A stretch of 49,553 bases of DNA from DASZBX01 sp035943635 (GTDB taxonomy: Bacteria > Actinomycetota > Actinomycetes > Streptomycetales > Catenulisporaceae). A model generated the notes under the pieces. The model made no database searches. It saw only the letters and a list, made by a program, of their open reading frames with translations, and was not told where the DNA came from. Position 1 is the stretch's first letter. Every line of letters starts with the position of its first letter. Of the stretch, positions 42,271 to 49,553 are shown one piece after another. Position numbers and translations under genes: made by a program. The DNA is taken from assembly GCA_035943635.1 (NCBI GenBank), contig DASZBX010000062.1, positions 1 to 49,553 of the forward strand, read 5' to 3'.

Positions 42271-42771
42271 CTACTTCAGGGCGCTGACGGCCGAGTCGTA
42301 GTCGGGCTCCTCGGAGATCTCGGGCACCAGCTGCGAGTAGGTGACCACGTCGTTCTCGTCCACGATCACCACGGCGCGGGCGGCCAGGCCGGCCAGCGGG
42401 CCGTCCTCGACCGACACGCCGTAGCTGCTGCGGAACCCGGGGGTGCGCAGGGTGGAGAGGGTCACCACGTTCTCCAGGCCCTCGGCGCCGCAGAACCGGG
42501 CCTGGGCGAACGGCAGGTCCGCGGACACGCACAGGACCACGGTGTTCTCCAGCCCGGAGGCCAGCTCGTTGAACTGGCGCACCGAGGCCGCGCAGGTGGG
42601 GGTGTCCACGCTCGGGAAGATGTTGAGCACCTTGCGCTTGCCGGCGAAGGCGGCCAGCGAGACGTCGGAGAGGTCCTTGGCGACCAGGGTGAAATCGGGG
42701 GCCGGGGTGCCCGGCGTCGGGAACTCGCCGCCGACGGTTACCGCGTTGCCCCTGAGCGTGACTGTGGACAT
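42271..42771 (-). CDS. tpx: Atypical 2-Cys thiol peroxidase
   Basis: 166 residues from ATG 42771 with GGGAGA upstream. The peroxiredoxin fold has the Tpx signature FPSVDTPTCAASVRQFNE with peroxidatic C60, resolving C94 (ARFCGAEGL), and TLRTPGFRSSYGV. It reduces hydrogen and alkyl hydroperoxides in the cytoplasm with thioredoxin as donor. Length and both Cys residues are as in E. coli Tpx. Confidence 0.95.
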   Translation of the reverse strand: MSTVTLRGNAVTVGGEFPTPGTPAPDFTLVAKDLSDVSLAAFAGKRKVLNIFPSVDTPTCAASVRQFNELASGLENTVVLCVSADLPFAQARFCGAEGLENVVTLSTLRTPGFRSSYGVSVEDGPLAGLAARAVVIVDENDVVTYSQLVPEISEEPDYDSAVSALK

Positions 42772-42964
42772 GTGAGTGTCTCCCGGTGAGTGCGCTGCCC
42801 CGCCCTGGCGGACCCTTGCGGCGATCGGCAGCGTTCGAATGGTTGCGGTTCGAATCCTATCCGGCACGTGCGCGGCCCTCGTCGCAATCCCGGCAATCCC
42901 GGGCGGTGTCTGGGCGAATTCTCAGCGAACCGGCGGTCGCGCCATCGCCTGCTTTCGGCCTGAT

Positions 42965-43753
42965 TCAGTTCTCTGCCTGCGCGAACAGGTCGAGCAGCTG
43001 GCCGTGCAGGGACGCGGGCGCGGCCAGGAAGCTGGTCGAGCCGGCCTGCCAGGGCCGTCCGGTGATCTCGGTCACGGTCGCCCCGGCCTCCCGGGCCACG
43101 AGCGAGGCGCCGAGCAGGTTCCCGGCGTCCTGGCCGTACTGCCAGAAGGCGTCCATCCGCCCGGACGCGACGTCGGCCACCTGCCACGAGGTCGGCCCGA
43201 GGTTGCGGTGCGGCCCGGCGGCCGGCAGCAGGACCGGCATCGCGCGCCCGGTCGCGGCGACCGCGTCCGGCTGCTGGGCGAAGAACGGCGGGTGGCTCAT
43301 GCCGATGAGTGCCAACTCCAGGTTCGTCCTGGTCGAGGGCGCGATCGGGGCGCCGTTCCGGAAGGCGCCGCCGCCGAGGGTGGCGGTGTACGTCTGGCCG
43401 AACGTCGCGCTGTGCAGCGCCGCCGCGACCGGCTGCCCGTCCCGGACCAGGGAGACGCTGACCGCCCACTGCGGCAGCCCTTGTAGGTACTGCACCGCGC
43501 CGTCGATCGGGTCCACGACCCAGCGCTCGCCGGTGCCGGGCAGTTCGCTGCCGAACTCGTCCGCCCACTCGACTCCGGGGCGGATCCGCTCCAGCCGGTC
43601 GCGCAGCAGGGCGATCAGCGGCCGTTCGACCGCGTCGAAGGCGACCTTGACGTCGGGCCAGGTGTCGGCCGCGTTCGACTCCGTCCGCGGCGGCAGCAGG
43701 GCCGCGGCGTCCTGCACGGTCTGGGCCATCTGGGTGATGAGTGTGTCGGTCAT
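42965..43753 (-). CDS. Inositol monophosphatase-family protein
   Basis: 262 residues from ATG 43753 (GGAG 6 bases upstream; ATG 43765 is also open). Visible metal-site motifs are ADEFG (64-68) and VDPIDGA (80-86, the family's DPxDG motif). The usual WDxAxG motif is QDAGNLLGASLVAREAGA. Members hydrolyse inositol-1-phosphate, fructose-1,6-bisphosphate, histidinol phosphate or PAP; which applies here cannot be told. It is divergent from the Lrp-type regulator with a short shared promoter region, suggesting possible control by it. Confidence 0.82.
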   Translation of the reverse strand: MTDTLITQMAQTVQDAAALLPPRTESNAADTWPDVKVAFDAVERPLIALLRDRLERIRPGVEWADEFGSELPGTGERWVVDPIDGAVQYLQGLPQWAVSVSLVRDGQPVAAALHSATFGQTYTATLGGGAFRNGAPIAPSTRTNLELALIGMSHPPFFAQQPDAVAATGRAMPVLLPAAGPHRNLGPTSWQVADVASGRMDAFWQYGQDAGNLLGASLVAREAGATVTEITGRPWQAGSTSFLAAPASLHGQLLDLFAQAEN

Positions 43754-43889
43754 GGGAGTCTCCATTCGAGTGGTTTCTCGCGCCTCGGTCTGAGCTGCGC
43801 CGCATTGCCCTGTGCTTCGCTGTCAAGCCTCGCACCCGCTGGCCGACATGCCCCTTCGCTCCTCGCAATCCTGAGCAATACTTCTCTTC

Positions 43890-44870
43890 GTGCCTACTTT
43901 TTTGAGCGATCATGTCGCAAATACCACGGATCTCCGGCTGATCGCGGCGCTGCAATGCGACGGTCGCGTGACCGCCGAGCGTGCGGGCGACGTCCTCGGC
44001 CTCGCGCCGCGCATCGTGGCCCGCCGCTGGTCGGCCCTGATCGGGGACGGCACTGCCCGCGTCATCGCCGCGACCCCGCGGCCGGCGCCGGACGGCGTCA
44101 TGCTGCTGCGGATCCGGGTGCTGCGCGGAAAACTCGACGCGGTCGCCCGTGCTCTGGCCGCCCGCGACGACATCCCGATGATCGACATCTCGGTGGGCGG
44201 TGACCAACTGTCCGCGCTCCTGCTGTCGACTCCCGACGACCGCAACCGCCTGGTTTTCAAGCAGCTGCCCGCGACCAGCGCGGTGACGTCCGTCGAAGCG
44301 GAGACCATCGTGCACGTGTTCTCCGACGTCGGCGGCTGGAGACTCGATGCCCTGACCGCCGAAGAACGCCAAGCCCTGACACCCACGAGACCAGACCCGT
44401 CCGCCCTCGCCGCAGCCACGCGCGACGTCACCCTTCTGGACGACACCGACCGCGCCATCGCCGCCGCCCTGGCCGTCGACGCCCGCATGTCCGCCTCGGC
44501 GCTCTCCCGCCGGATCGGCCACCCGGAGTCGACCGTGCGCCGCCGGGTGAGCAGCCTGTTCGACGAGGGCGTCCTGCACACCCGGATCGTCGTCGACCCG
44601 CACCGGCTCGGGCTGCGCGTGGACGCGAACATCCGGATGCGCGTCGCCCCGGCGCACCTGGACGAGACCGGCCGACGCCTCGCCGCGCACCCGGCCGTGC
44701 ACGGCGCCCTCGCGACGACCGGCCCGAGCAACCTGTACATCGCCGTGTGGCTGCGCGATCTCGACCACTTCTACGAGTTCCTCACCCAGGATCTGGCCGC
44801 GCTGAATGTCGACATCATCGACACCGTCCTGGTCGGCCAGGACTTCAAGCGCCTGAGCCCGGGCTGGTAG
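43890..44870 (+). CDS. Double-length Lrp/AsnC-family regulator
   Basis: 326 residues, twice the family norm of about 150. Two HTH plus RAM units are visible: the first HTH at about 13-60 (TDLRLIAALQCDGRVTAERAGDVLGLAPRIVARRWSALIGDG) with a degenerate RAM domain, then a second, better conserved set from about 188 (LDDTDRAIAAALAVDARMSASALSRRIGHPESTVRRRVSSLFDEGVL). The tandem arrangement would let one chain replace a dimer. GTG 43890 starts in an AT-rich stretch. Ligand unknown; the divergent IMPase-like gene is a candidate target. Confidence 0.85.
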   Translation: MPTFLSDHVANTTDLRLIAALQCDGRVTAERAGDVLGLAPRIVARRWSALIGDGTARVIAATPRPAPDGVMLLRIRVLRGKLDAVARALAARDDIPMIDISVGGDQLSALLLSTPDDRNRLVFKQLPATSAVTSVEAETIVHVFSDVGGWRLDALTAEERQALTPTRPDPSALAAATRDVTLLDDTDRAIAAALAVDARMSASALSRRIGHPESTVRRRVSSLFDEGVLHTRIVVDPHRLGLRVDANIRMRVAPAHLDETGRRLAAHPAVHGALATTGPSNLYIAVWLRDLDHFYEFLTQDLAALNVDIIDTVLVGQDFKRLSPGW

Positions 44871-44909
44871 CGCCCGCGACCAGCGCGCCCGCGCTCCCGA
44901 ACCCCCACA

Positions 44910-44942
44910 TATCTCGCCATCAAGAAACTTGACATAGAGATA
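44910..44942. promoter_or_regulatory. Nested palindrome upstream of tam, candidate operator
   Basis: TATCTC (44910-44915) pairs with GAGATA (44937-44942) and CAAG (44921-44924) pairs with CTTG (44928-44931), all around one centre at 44926. It resembles MarR-type sites built from TATCTTGA-like halves. TTGACA (44929-44934) overlaps it, so binding would block a promoter. Confidence 0.5.
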
Positions 44943-45018
44943 GTAAGCCGGAAGAGTGGATCACGCATGTCCCATGCCCGGCCGCCGTCCCGTCCCTTCT
45001 CTCGCCAGGGAGACCACC

Positions 45019-45837
45019 ATGGCCCAGACGACCTGGGACCCGGCCCAATACCTGCGCCACGCCGGGCACCGCACCCGCCCCTTCGTCGACCTGCTCGCCC
45101 AGATCCCCGGCCTGCCGGAAGAACCAGCCCGGATCGCCGACCTCGGCTGCGGCCCGGGCACCGTCACCGCCCTGCTCGCCGACCGCTGGCCGACCGCCGC
45201 GATCCACGGGTTCGACAACTCGCCCGAGATGCTCGCCGACGCGCAGAAGCTCGCCCGCCCCGGATCGAGCGAGCACAGCGGCAGCCTGACGTTCCACCAC
45301 GCCGACCTGGCCAACTGGGCCCCCGGGCAGCGCTACGACCTGATCGTCTCGAACGCCGCCCTGCAGTGGATTCCCGAACACACGGCCCTGATCCCGGCCT
45401 GGATCAACGCACTAACGCCCGGCGGCACGTTCGCCCTCCAGGTCCCCGGCCAGTTCACCGCCCCTAGCCACCAGCTGCTCTACGGCCTGTGCGAAAGCCC
45501 GCGCTGGCGCGAGCGCCTCTCCGGCGAGGCCGACCGGCATGCCAGCGTGCTCACCGCGCCCGGATACCTCGAACTCCTCGCCGGCCTCGGCTGCGAGGTC
45601 AACGCGTGGGAGACCACGTACGCCCAGCTCCTGCCCGGCCAGGACGCCGTCCTGGACTGGACGAAGGGCACGACGCTGCGCTCCGTCCTGGCCGCGCTGG
45701 CCGGGAACCCGGCCGACCGCGACGCGTTCCTGGCCGAGTACCGCGACCTGCTGCGCGAGGCCTACCCGGCCGGGCCGCACGGCACCGTCTACCCGTTCCG
45801 CCGCATCTTCGCCATCGCCACCGTCACAAAGGCCTGA
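45019..45837 (+). CDS. tam: Trans-aconitate 2-methyltransferase
   Basis: 272 residues from ATG 45019 with AGGGAG upstream. The class I fold has WDPAQYLRHAGHRTRPF, which is typical of Tam, motif I ADLGCGPGTVT (about 40-50), ALQWIPEH and the ending GTVYPFRRIFAIA. It methylates trans-aconitate formed from cis-aconitate, relieving aconitase inhibition. The next methyltransferase starts 3 bases after its stop, so the two are co-transcribed. Confidence 0.9.
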   Translation: MAQTTWDPAQYLRHAGHRTRPFVDLLAQIPGLPEEPARIADLGCGPGTVTALLADRWPTAAIHGFDNSPEMLADAQKLARPGSSEHSGSLTFHHADLANWAPGQRYDLIVSNAALQWIPEHTALIPAWINALTPGGTFALQVPGQFTAPSHQLLYGLCESPRWRERLSGEADRHASVLTAPGYLELLAGLGCEVNAWETTYAQLLPGQDAVLDWTKGTTLRSVLAALAGNPADRDAFLAEYRDLLREAYPAGPHGTVYPFRRIFAIATVTKA

Positions 45838-45840
45838 TAC

Positions 45841-46431
45841 ATGGACATCGAGACCCTGCGCGCCTACGACCGGTCCGCGCGAGCGTTCGCCGAGGACTGG
45901 GAGGACACGCAGTCCGCGCCCACCGACCTGCACGCGCTGATCCGGCGGTTCTTCGCGCCCGGGCCGACCGCGGACATCGGCTGCGGCAGCGGCCGGGAGA
46001 CCGCCTGGCTGACCGGGAACGGCTTCCCGGCCACCGGCTACGACGCCTCCGAGGGCCTGCTGGCCGAGGCCCGGCGCCGCCACCCGGAGGCCGCGTTCCA
46101 GCTCAGCCCGCTGCCGGACCTGGCCGACCTGGCCGCCGCGAGCTTCACCAACGTCCTGTGCGAGACCGTGATCATGCACCTGAAGTCCGAGGAGCAGCGG
46201 GTCACCGTGTTCCGGCTGGTGGACATCCTCGAACCGGCCGGCACCCTGTACCTGAGCTGGCGGGTCACCGAGGGCGAGGACCGCCGCGACGACCAGGGCC
46301 GGCTGTACGCCGCCGTCGACGCGGCCCAGGTCCGCGCGGCCCTGTCCGGCACGAAGATCCTGTTCGACGAGGAGTCCGAGAGCGCCTCGTCCGGCAAGAA
46401 GATCCACCGGATCATCGCGCGCAAGCTCTAG
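45841..46431 (+). CDS. Class I SAM-dependent methyltransferase
   Basis: 196 residues, starting 3 bases after tam. Motif I is ADIGCGSGRETAWL (about 44-57), followed by GYDASEGLLAEARRRHP and the VLCETVIMHL segment. The C-terminus ends HRIIARKL. The fold is clear but the substrate is unknown; the tight coupling suggests a role linked to tam or a shared regulator. Confidence 0.88.
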   Translation: MDIETLRAYDRSARAFAEDWEDTQSAPTDLHALIRRFFAPGPTADIGCGSGRETAWLTGNGFPATGYDASEGLLAEARRRHPEAAFQLSPLPDLADLAAASFTNVLCETVIMHLKSEEQRVTVFRLVDILEPAGTLYLSWRVTEGEDRRDDQGRLYAAVDAAQVRAALSGTKILFDEESESASSGKKIHRIIARKL

Positions 46432-46479
46432 CGCTGCCAGTAGACCGGCTGGCCGGAGGGTGGATCACCGGTCGAAGTA

Positions 46480-47118
46480 GTGCCCGTGGTCGAGTTCCTC
46501 GATCAGACGCACGCCCTGATCGAGATCACCGAGGCCATCGCCGCGGCCGCCGCGATCAGCGACTTCGACCAGGCCATCCGCGTGATCGGCGCCCTCCCCG
46601 ACGAGGCCCGAAAGGCGGTCGCGCTCAGAGACCTGGCGGGTTCGCTGGCGCCCATCGATCCCGACCGGGTCGACAGCGTCGCCGCTACCATCACCGTTGC
46701 CCGCGAAAGAGCACTCGCGCTGGCCATCATCGCGCACAAACTGCTGGTCAGCGATCCGGAACGCGCCGAACGGGCCATCGCCCAGGCCCTCGCGGTCGCC
46801 GCCGACATGCCCGACGGCAACTCGAAGGCGGCCGCGCAGTGCCACGTCGCCATGGTCTTGACGATCCGCGACCCCGACCGGGCCAGGCAGCTGGCCGGCA
46901 CCATTACCTCGGCGCGCCACCGGGACGCCCTGCTCGCCCATATCGCCCGAGCGCAGGCCGCAGCCGACCCCGAACTTGGTCCGCGCCGACCCGGATCGCG
47001 ACCCGGCTCGCCGCCGACCATCACGAGCACCCCATGCGCATCGTCGATAAGATCACTGATGAACACTGGCAGGCGTGCGCGCTCGCGCGTATCGCCCGAA
47101 CCTGGTCGGAGGACCGAC
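46480..47118 (+). pseudogene. Frameshifted helical-repeat protein gene
   Basis: From GTG 46480 the frame encodes repeats of about 35 residues of the type DPDRA-x-x-x-A-x-TI-x-x-x-x-R-x-x-AL-x-x-IA, seen in actinobacterial TPR-like repeat proteins. After about 46970 the repeat signature leaves this frame. It resumes in another frame (MRIVDKITDEHWQACALARIARTW, 47034-47105), and the frame of 46480 runs into the downstream gene. At least one frameshift is needed. A sequencing error is the alternative. Confidence 0.6.
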
Positions 47119-47598
47119 ATGGCACCGCAAGCACGGCTTCAGCTGCGCCAGATCGCACCCGAGAGCAACCAAGCGTTGGCCGCGTTCGGCGCCGCCGCGG
47201 CCGACGGCGCGATCAAGGCGGGCGTGGAGGAGGAGATCGTCCACTTCCTGAACATCCGCATCTCGCAGATCAACGCCTGCGCGTTCTGCATCGACATGCA
47301 CACCATCGACGCCCGGGCGGCCGGCGTCAGCGAGCAGCGGATCTACCTGCTCAGCGGCTGGGACCACGCGACCGGCATCTACTCGGACCGCGAGCGCGCC
47401 GCCCTAGAGTTCGCCGAGGCGATCACCCGGTTGGAGCAGAGCGGCGTCGGCGACGAGGTCTACGCCCGGGTCCGCGAGGCGTTCACCGAGGAGCAGGTCG
47501 GCCACCTGATCTTCCTGAGCACGGCGATGAACGCCTGGAACCGGATCGCGGTCTCGGCCCGCATGGTCCCGGGGCACTACCGCCGCCGGGAGGCCTGA
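47119..47598 (+). CDS. Carboxymuconolactone decarboxylase/AhpD-family protein
   Basis: 159 residues from ATG 47119 with GGAGGA upstream. The family motif is INACAFCIDMHTIDARAAG with C54, C57 and H61, as in AhpD-like alkylhydroperoxidases. Such proteins reduce peroxides through the CxxC pair or decarboxylate lactones. It is convergent with an HxlR regulator and close to a DoxX gene, a grouping common in redox and quinone stress response. Confidence 0.9.
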   Translation: MAPQARLQLRQIAPESNQALAAFGAAAADGAIKAGVEEEIVHFLNIRISQINACAFCIDMHTIDARAAGVSEQRIYLLSGWDHATGIYSDRERAALEFAEAITRLEQSGVGDEVYARVREAFTEEQVGHLIFLSTAMNAWNRIAVSARMVPGHYRRREA

Positions 47599-47619
47599 CG
47601 GGTTCCGAACCGGTTCGGT

Positions 47620-48021
47620 CTAGTGTTCCGGTGCTGCGGACCTGACAGAATCCGCAGAGTCATAGGCCGCGCGGTTCGCGTCGATGTCGGGGTTGTGTTC
47701 CACGGCCCAGTTGGCCAGGGCGACCGCGTGCGGGATCAGGGTGGTGGCGAGATCGGTCAGCTCGTACTCGACACGCGGCGGGACCTCCGCGTGGGCGGTG
47801 CGCACGACCAGTCCGTCCCGGGTGAGCTTGCGCAGCGTGAGCGACAGCATGCGCTGGGAGATACCGGGGATGTTCTGCTGCAACTCGGTGAACCGCAGCC
47901 GCTGCGCATGCAGGGTCGCGATGATCAGCAGGGCCCATTTATCAGCGATCCGGTCGAGCAGCGCGCGGACGGCCTTACCTTGATCACCCCTGATCAGACA
48001 CACATCCTTGTAGTCCGACAC
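47620..48021 (-). CDS. HxlR-family transcriptional regulator
   Basis: 133 residues from GTG 48021 (GAGG upstream; GTG 48039 is an alternative). The winged-helix HxlR domain is clear: ALLDRIADKWALLIIATLHAQRLRFTELQQNIPGISQRMLSLTLRKLTRDGLVVRTAHAEVPPRVEYELTDLATTL. A single Cys near the N-terminus (VCLIRGDQG) occupies the place of the conserved redox-active Cys in HypR/YodB-type sensors. It is divergent from the DoxX gene, the likely target along with its own gene. Confidence 0.9.
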   Translation of the reverse strand: MSDYKDVCLIRGDQGKAVRALLDRIADKWALLIIATLHAQRLRFTELQQNIPGISQRMLSLTLRKLTRDGLVVRTAHAEVPPRVEYELTDLATTLIPHAVALANWAVEHNPDIDANRAAYDSADSVRSAAPEH

Positions 48022-48101
48022 GGGCACCTCGCCGATCACTGAGAGTAACGCACACGGGTGTAACTTTTGTAAGCCCTCCGATTCTGATCGACAATGTGGC
48101 C

Positions 48102-48120
48102 ACTATCAAGTGGTAACCAA
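48102..48120. promoter_or_regulatory. Palindromes between the HxlR and DoxX genes
   Basis: CCACT-ATCA-AGTGG (48102-48115) and the overlapping GGTAACC (48114-48120) lie 14-32 bases before the DoxX start. An imperfect AGTAAC/GTAACT pair lies nearer the HxlR gene (about 48045-48066). Either could be an HxlR site. Confidence 0.4.
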
Positions 48121-48133
48121 AGGGGTGAGCAGT

Positions 48134-48499
48134 ATGACCGTCGCCTACTGGATCGTGGCCGGGGTGCTGGCGTTTGTCTACCTGTACTCGGGCGGGATCA
48201 AGGTGGTCCAGTCCAAGGACCAGCTGCGGCCGATGATGGGGTGGATCGACACGGTGCCGCTGCCACTGGTCCGAGCCATCGGCACGCTGGAAGTCCTCGG
48301 CGCGATCGGCCTGATCCTGCCGCCGCTGACCGGCATCGCGCCGGGGCTCGCCCTCGCCGCGGCGATCGGGCTCGTGCTGGTCCAGGTCGGCGGGATCTCG
48401 CTGCACCTGAGCCGGGGCGAGGTCAAGGTGCTCGGGCTGAACATCGGCCTGATCGCGCTGGCCGGCGTCGCGACCTGGCTCGCGACGATCTGGGTCTAG
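48134..48499 (+). CDS. DoxX-family membrane protein
   Basis: 121 residues from ATG 48134 (AGGGG upstream). Four hydrophobic helices are visible: VAYWIVAGVLAFVYLYSGGIKVVQS, PLVRAIGTLEVLGAIGLILPP, ALAAAIGLVLVQVGGIS and LGLNIGLIALAGVATWLATIWV. These are typical of DoxX-like proteins linked to quinone or thiol redox balance. It is divergent from the HxlR gene, a frequent pairing. Confidence 0.88.
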   Translation: MTVAYWIVAGVLAFVYLYSGGIKVVQSKDQLRPMMGWIDTVPLPLVRAIGTLEVLGAIGLILPPLTGIAPGLALAAAIGLVLVQVGGISLHLSRGEVKVLGLNIGLIALAGVATWLATIWV

Positions 48500-48819
48500 G
48501 CAGTGTTTGGGATTGTGTCAAGGCCACGGCATGACCGCCGGTTTGTGCTGGTAGGTGCGGCGAATCTGGTCAGCGCCGAGCATGGGCGCGCCGCACGGGA
48601 CGGCTCATACCCGGTCGTCTGCGCCGTTCCGTGCGGTGCGGCCAGGCGACGGCGATCACCGGACTCGCGCCTTGAGACTTCCCCAACACCGCCTAGCGCC
48701 GCCGACCAGCAAGAACGCTGCCTGGTGCCGTCGCCGTCCGCGTCAGCGGCGGACGGTTCGGCACCAGGCAGCCGGTGCACTGGGCGACAGACGGCGGGGC
48801 CGTCAGGCCGTAGCAGGCC
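48500..48819. other. Intergenic region between DoxX and ricin-B genes
   Basis: 320 bases between convergent genes. It holds the terminator at 48718-48771. The start, GGCAGTGTTTGGGATT, resembles insertion-sequence ends I have seen, but no matching second end or transposase was found. Confidence 0.5.
48718..48771 (-). terminator. Large hairpin downstream of the ricin-B gene
   Basis: CTGCCTGGTGCCG (48718-48730) pairs perfectly with CGGCACCAGGCAG (48759-48771). A nested CCGTCCGC/GCGGACGG stem lies inside. It is 49 bases beyond the ricin-B stop. Confidence 0.7.
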
Positions 48820-49553
48820 TCACACCGTCAGAGGCAGAGCCCAGTGCTGGTTGGCGCCGCCGTTGCAGTCCCAGAGGTCGAGCTGGGTGCCGGCGGTGCT
48901 GCTGTTGCCCGGGTCGTCCAGGCACTTGCCGGACTGCGGGTTGAGCAGCGAACCGTTCGATTGCGGCACCCACGTCTGCGCGCCGGTGCCGTTACAGGTG
49001 TACAGCTCGATCAGGGCGCCGTCGGTCGTGGCGCCTGCGGTCACGTCCAGGCACTTGCCCAGCAGTTCCAGGGTGTTGCTGCTGGGCACCACACTCCAGC
49101 GCTGGGCGTTGCTGCCGTTGCAGGTGTAGAGCTGCACCGGAGTGGTGTCCGCGGTGTTCCCGGCGCGCAGGTCCAGGCACATTCCGGCATAGCCGACGAT
49201 CGCGTTGGTGTCGGGCAGAGTCCACTTCTGGGCGACGGTGCCGTTGCAGTCCCACAATTGCAGCTGCGTCCCTGCACTGGTGCTGGCGTTCGGATCATCC
49301 AGGCACTTGCCGGATTGCGGGTTGAGCAGTGATCCGTTCGCCTGTGGCACCCAGGTTTGTGCGCCGCTGGCGTTGCAGGTGTACAGGTCGGCTGTCGTTC
49401 CGTCGCCGGTGCCGCCGTTGTTCACGTCCAGGCACTTGCCCAGGCTGCGCAGGGTGTTGTTGGCGGTCACGACGTTCCACTGCTGCGCGTTGGTGCCGTC
49501 GCAGGTGTAGAGCTGGACCGGGGTCAGGTCCGCGTTGGCGCCGCCGCGCACGT
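48820..49553 (-). CDS. Ricin-B lectin-repeat protein, C-terminal part (5' end outside window)
   Basis: About 243 residues are visible and the frame is open to the right edge. Two ricin-B trefoils are present, each with repeated GKCLD, DLYTCN or LWDCN and Q-x-W motifs (NAQQW, GAQTW, VAQKW, NAQRW, GAQTW, NQHW). Runs such as GSLLNPQSGKCLDDP occur in both domains, showing recent duplication. In this genome the ricin-B modules are C-terminal parts of secreted hydrolases, so a catalytic domain probably lies outside the window. The domain binds galactose- or xylose-containing polysaccharides. Confidence 0.88.
   Translation of the reverse strand, partial: VRGGANADLTPVQLYTCDGTNAQQWNVVTANNTLRSLGKCLDVNNGGTGDGTTADLYTCNASGAQTWVPQANGSLLNPQSGKCLDDPNASTSAGTQLQLWDCNGTVAQKWTLPDTNAIVGYAGMCLDLRAGNTADTTPVQLYTCNGSNAQRWSVVPSSNTLELLGKCLDVTAGATTDGALIELYTCNGTGAQTWVPQSNGSLLNPQSGKCLDDPGNSSTAGTQLDLWDCNGGANQHWALPLTV

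Noticed and set aside
48496..48520. Insertion-sequence end (GGCAGTGTTTGGGATT)
   Set aside because: No inverted partner, target duplication or transposase found in the window.

Overview
The window is very high-GC, codon-biased DNA from a secretion-rich, Streptomyces-like actinobacterium. The evidence is many GTG starts, Tat and lipoprotein signals, SARP/AfsR and LexA regulators, ricin-B (CBM13) secreted hydrolases and class E sortase. Catenulisporales or a related order is a guess. I see no rRNA, tRNA, CRISPR array, prophage or intact transposase.

Layout. 1-10.7 kb: the end of a LuxR-type regulator behind a (GGCAGC)13 Gly-Ser linker; a GH27 alpha-galactosidase with a ricin-B domain; lexA with its own SOS box; a TetR gene; a 172-bp inverted-repeat element; membrane proteins; a Ser/Thr kinase; a secreted unknown; and a DUF1990-like gene. 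10.8-20.4 kb: a quinone oxidoreductase, a methyltransferase, then secreted carbohydrate enzymes: a GDSL esterase with two ricin-B domains, a Tat-exported polysaccharide deacetylase, and a 1172-residue enzyme fusing GH16 to a second TIM-barrel glycosidase with three F5/8C domains. 20.6-23.9 kb: a SARP-NB-ARC-TPR regulator.

24-27.8 kb is a redox-type cluster. An ECF sigma factor is translationally coupled to a membrane-anchored Rieske protein. Both are divergent from a three-gene operon: a cupredoxin lipoprotein, a Tat metallophosphoesterase and a small membrane protein. The two divergent promoters carry the same 18-bp motif in opposite orientation. This is the strongest candidate here for a little-described signalling system.

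28.3-32.2 kb: a GH3 beta-glucosidase whose upstream region carries the palindrome GGAGAGCGCTCTCC that also precedes the GH16 fusion (a LacI/CebR-like regulon), then a decayed zone with an ABC ATPase fragment, a 191-bp inverted-repeat element and an SMI1/KNR4 fragment.

32.2-40.9 kb is a surface-anchoring locus. On the minus strand a 51-residue protein consisting of little more than an LAVTG motif and a membrane helix overlaps an exosortase gene. It is followed by a GT2 glycosyltransferase, a septum-formation-like lipoprotein, a polytopic membrane protein and a small membrane protein, nearly all with 4-nt start/stop overlaps. A choice-of-anchor-P-like secreted protein lies just downstream. A UDP-GlcNAc 2-epimerase and a class E sortase lie on the other side.

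41-49.5 kb is mostly housekeeping: a Gfo/Idh/MocA oxidoreductase, thiol peroxidase, an IMPase-like phosphatase, a duplicated Lrp/AsnC regulator, tam and a second methyltransferase, a frameshifted repeat gene, a carboxymuconolactone decarboxylase-like protein, an HxlR/DoxX divergent pair, and a ricin-B protein running off the right edge.
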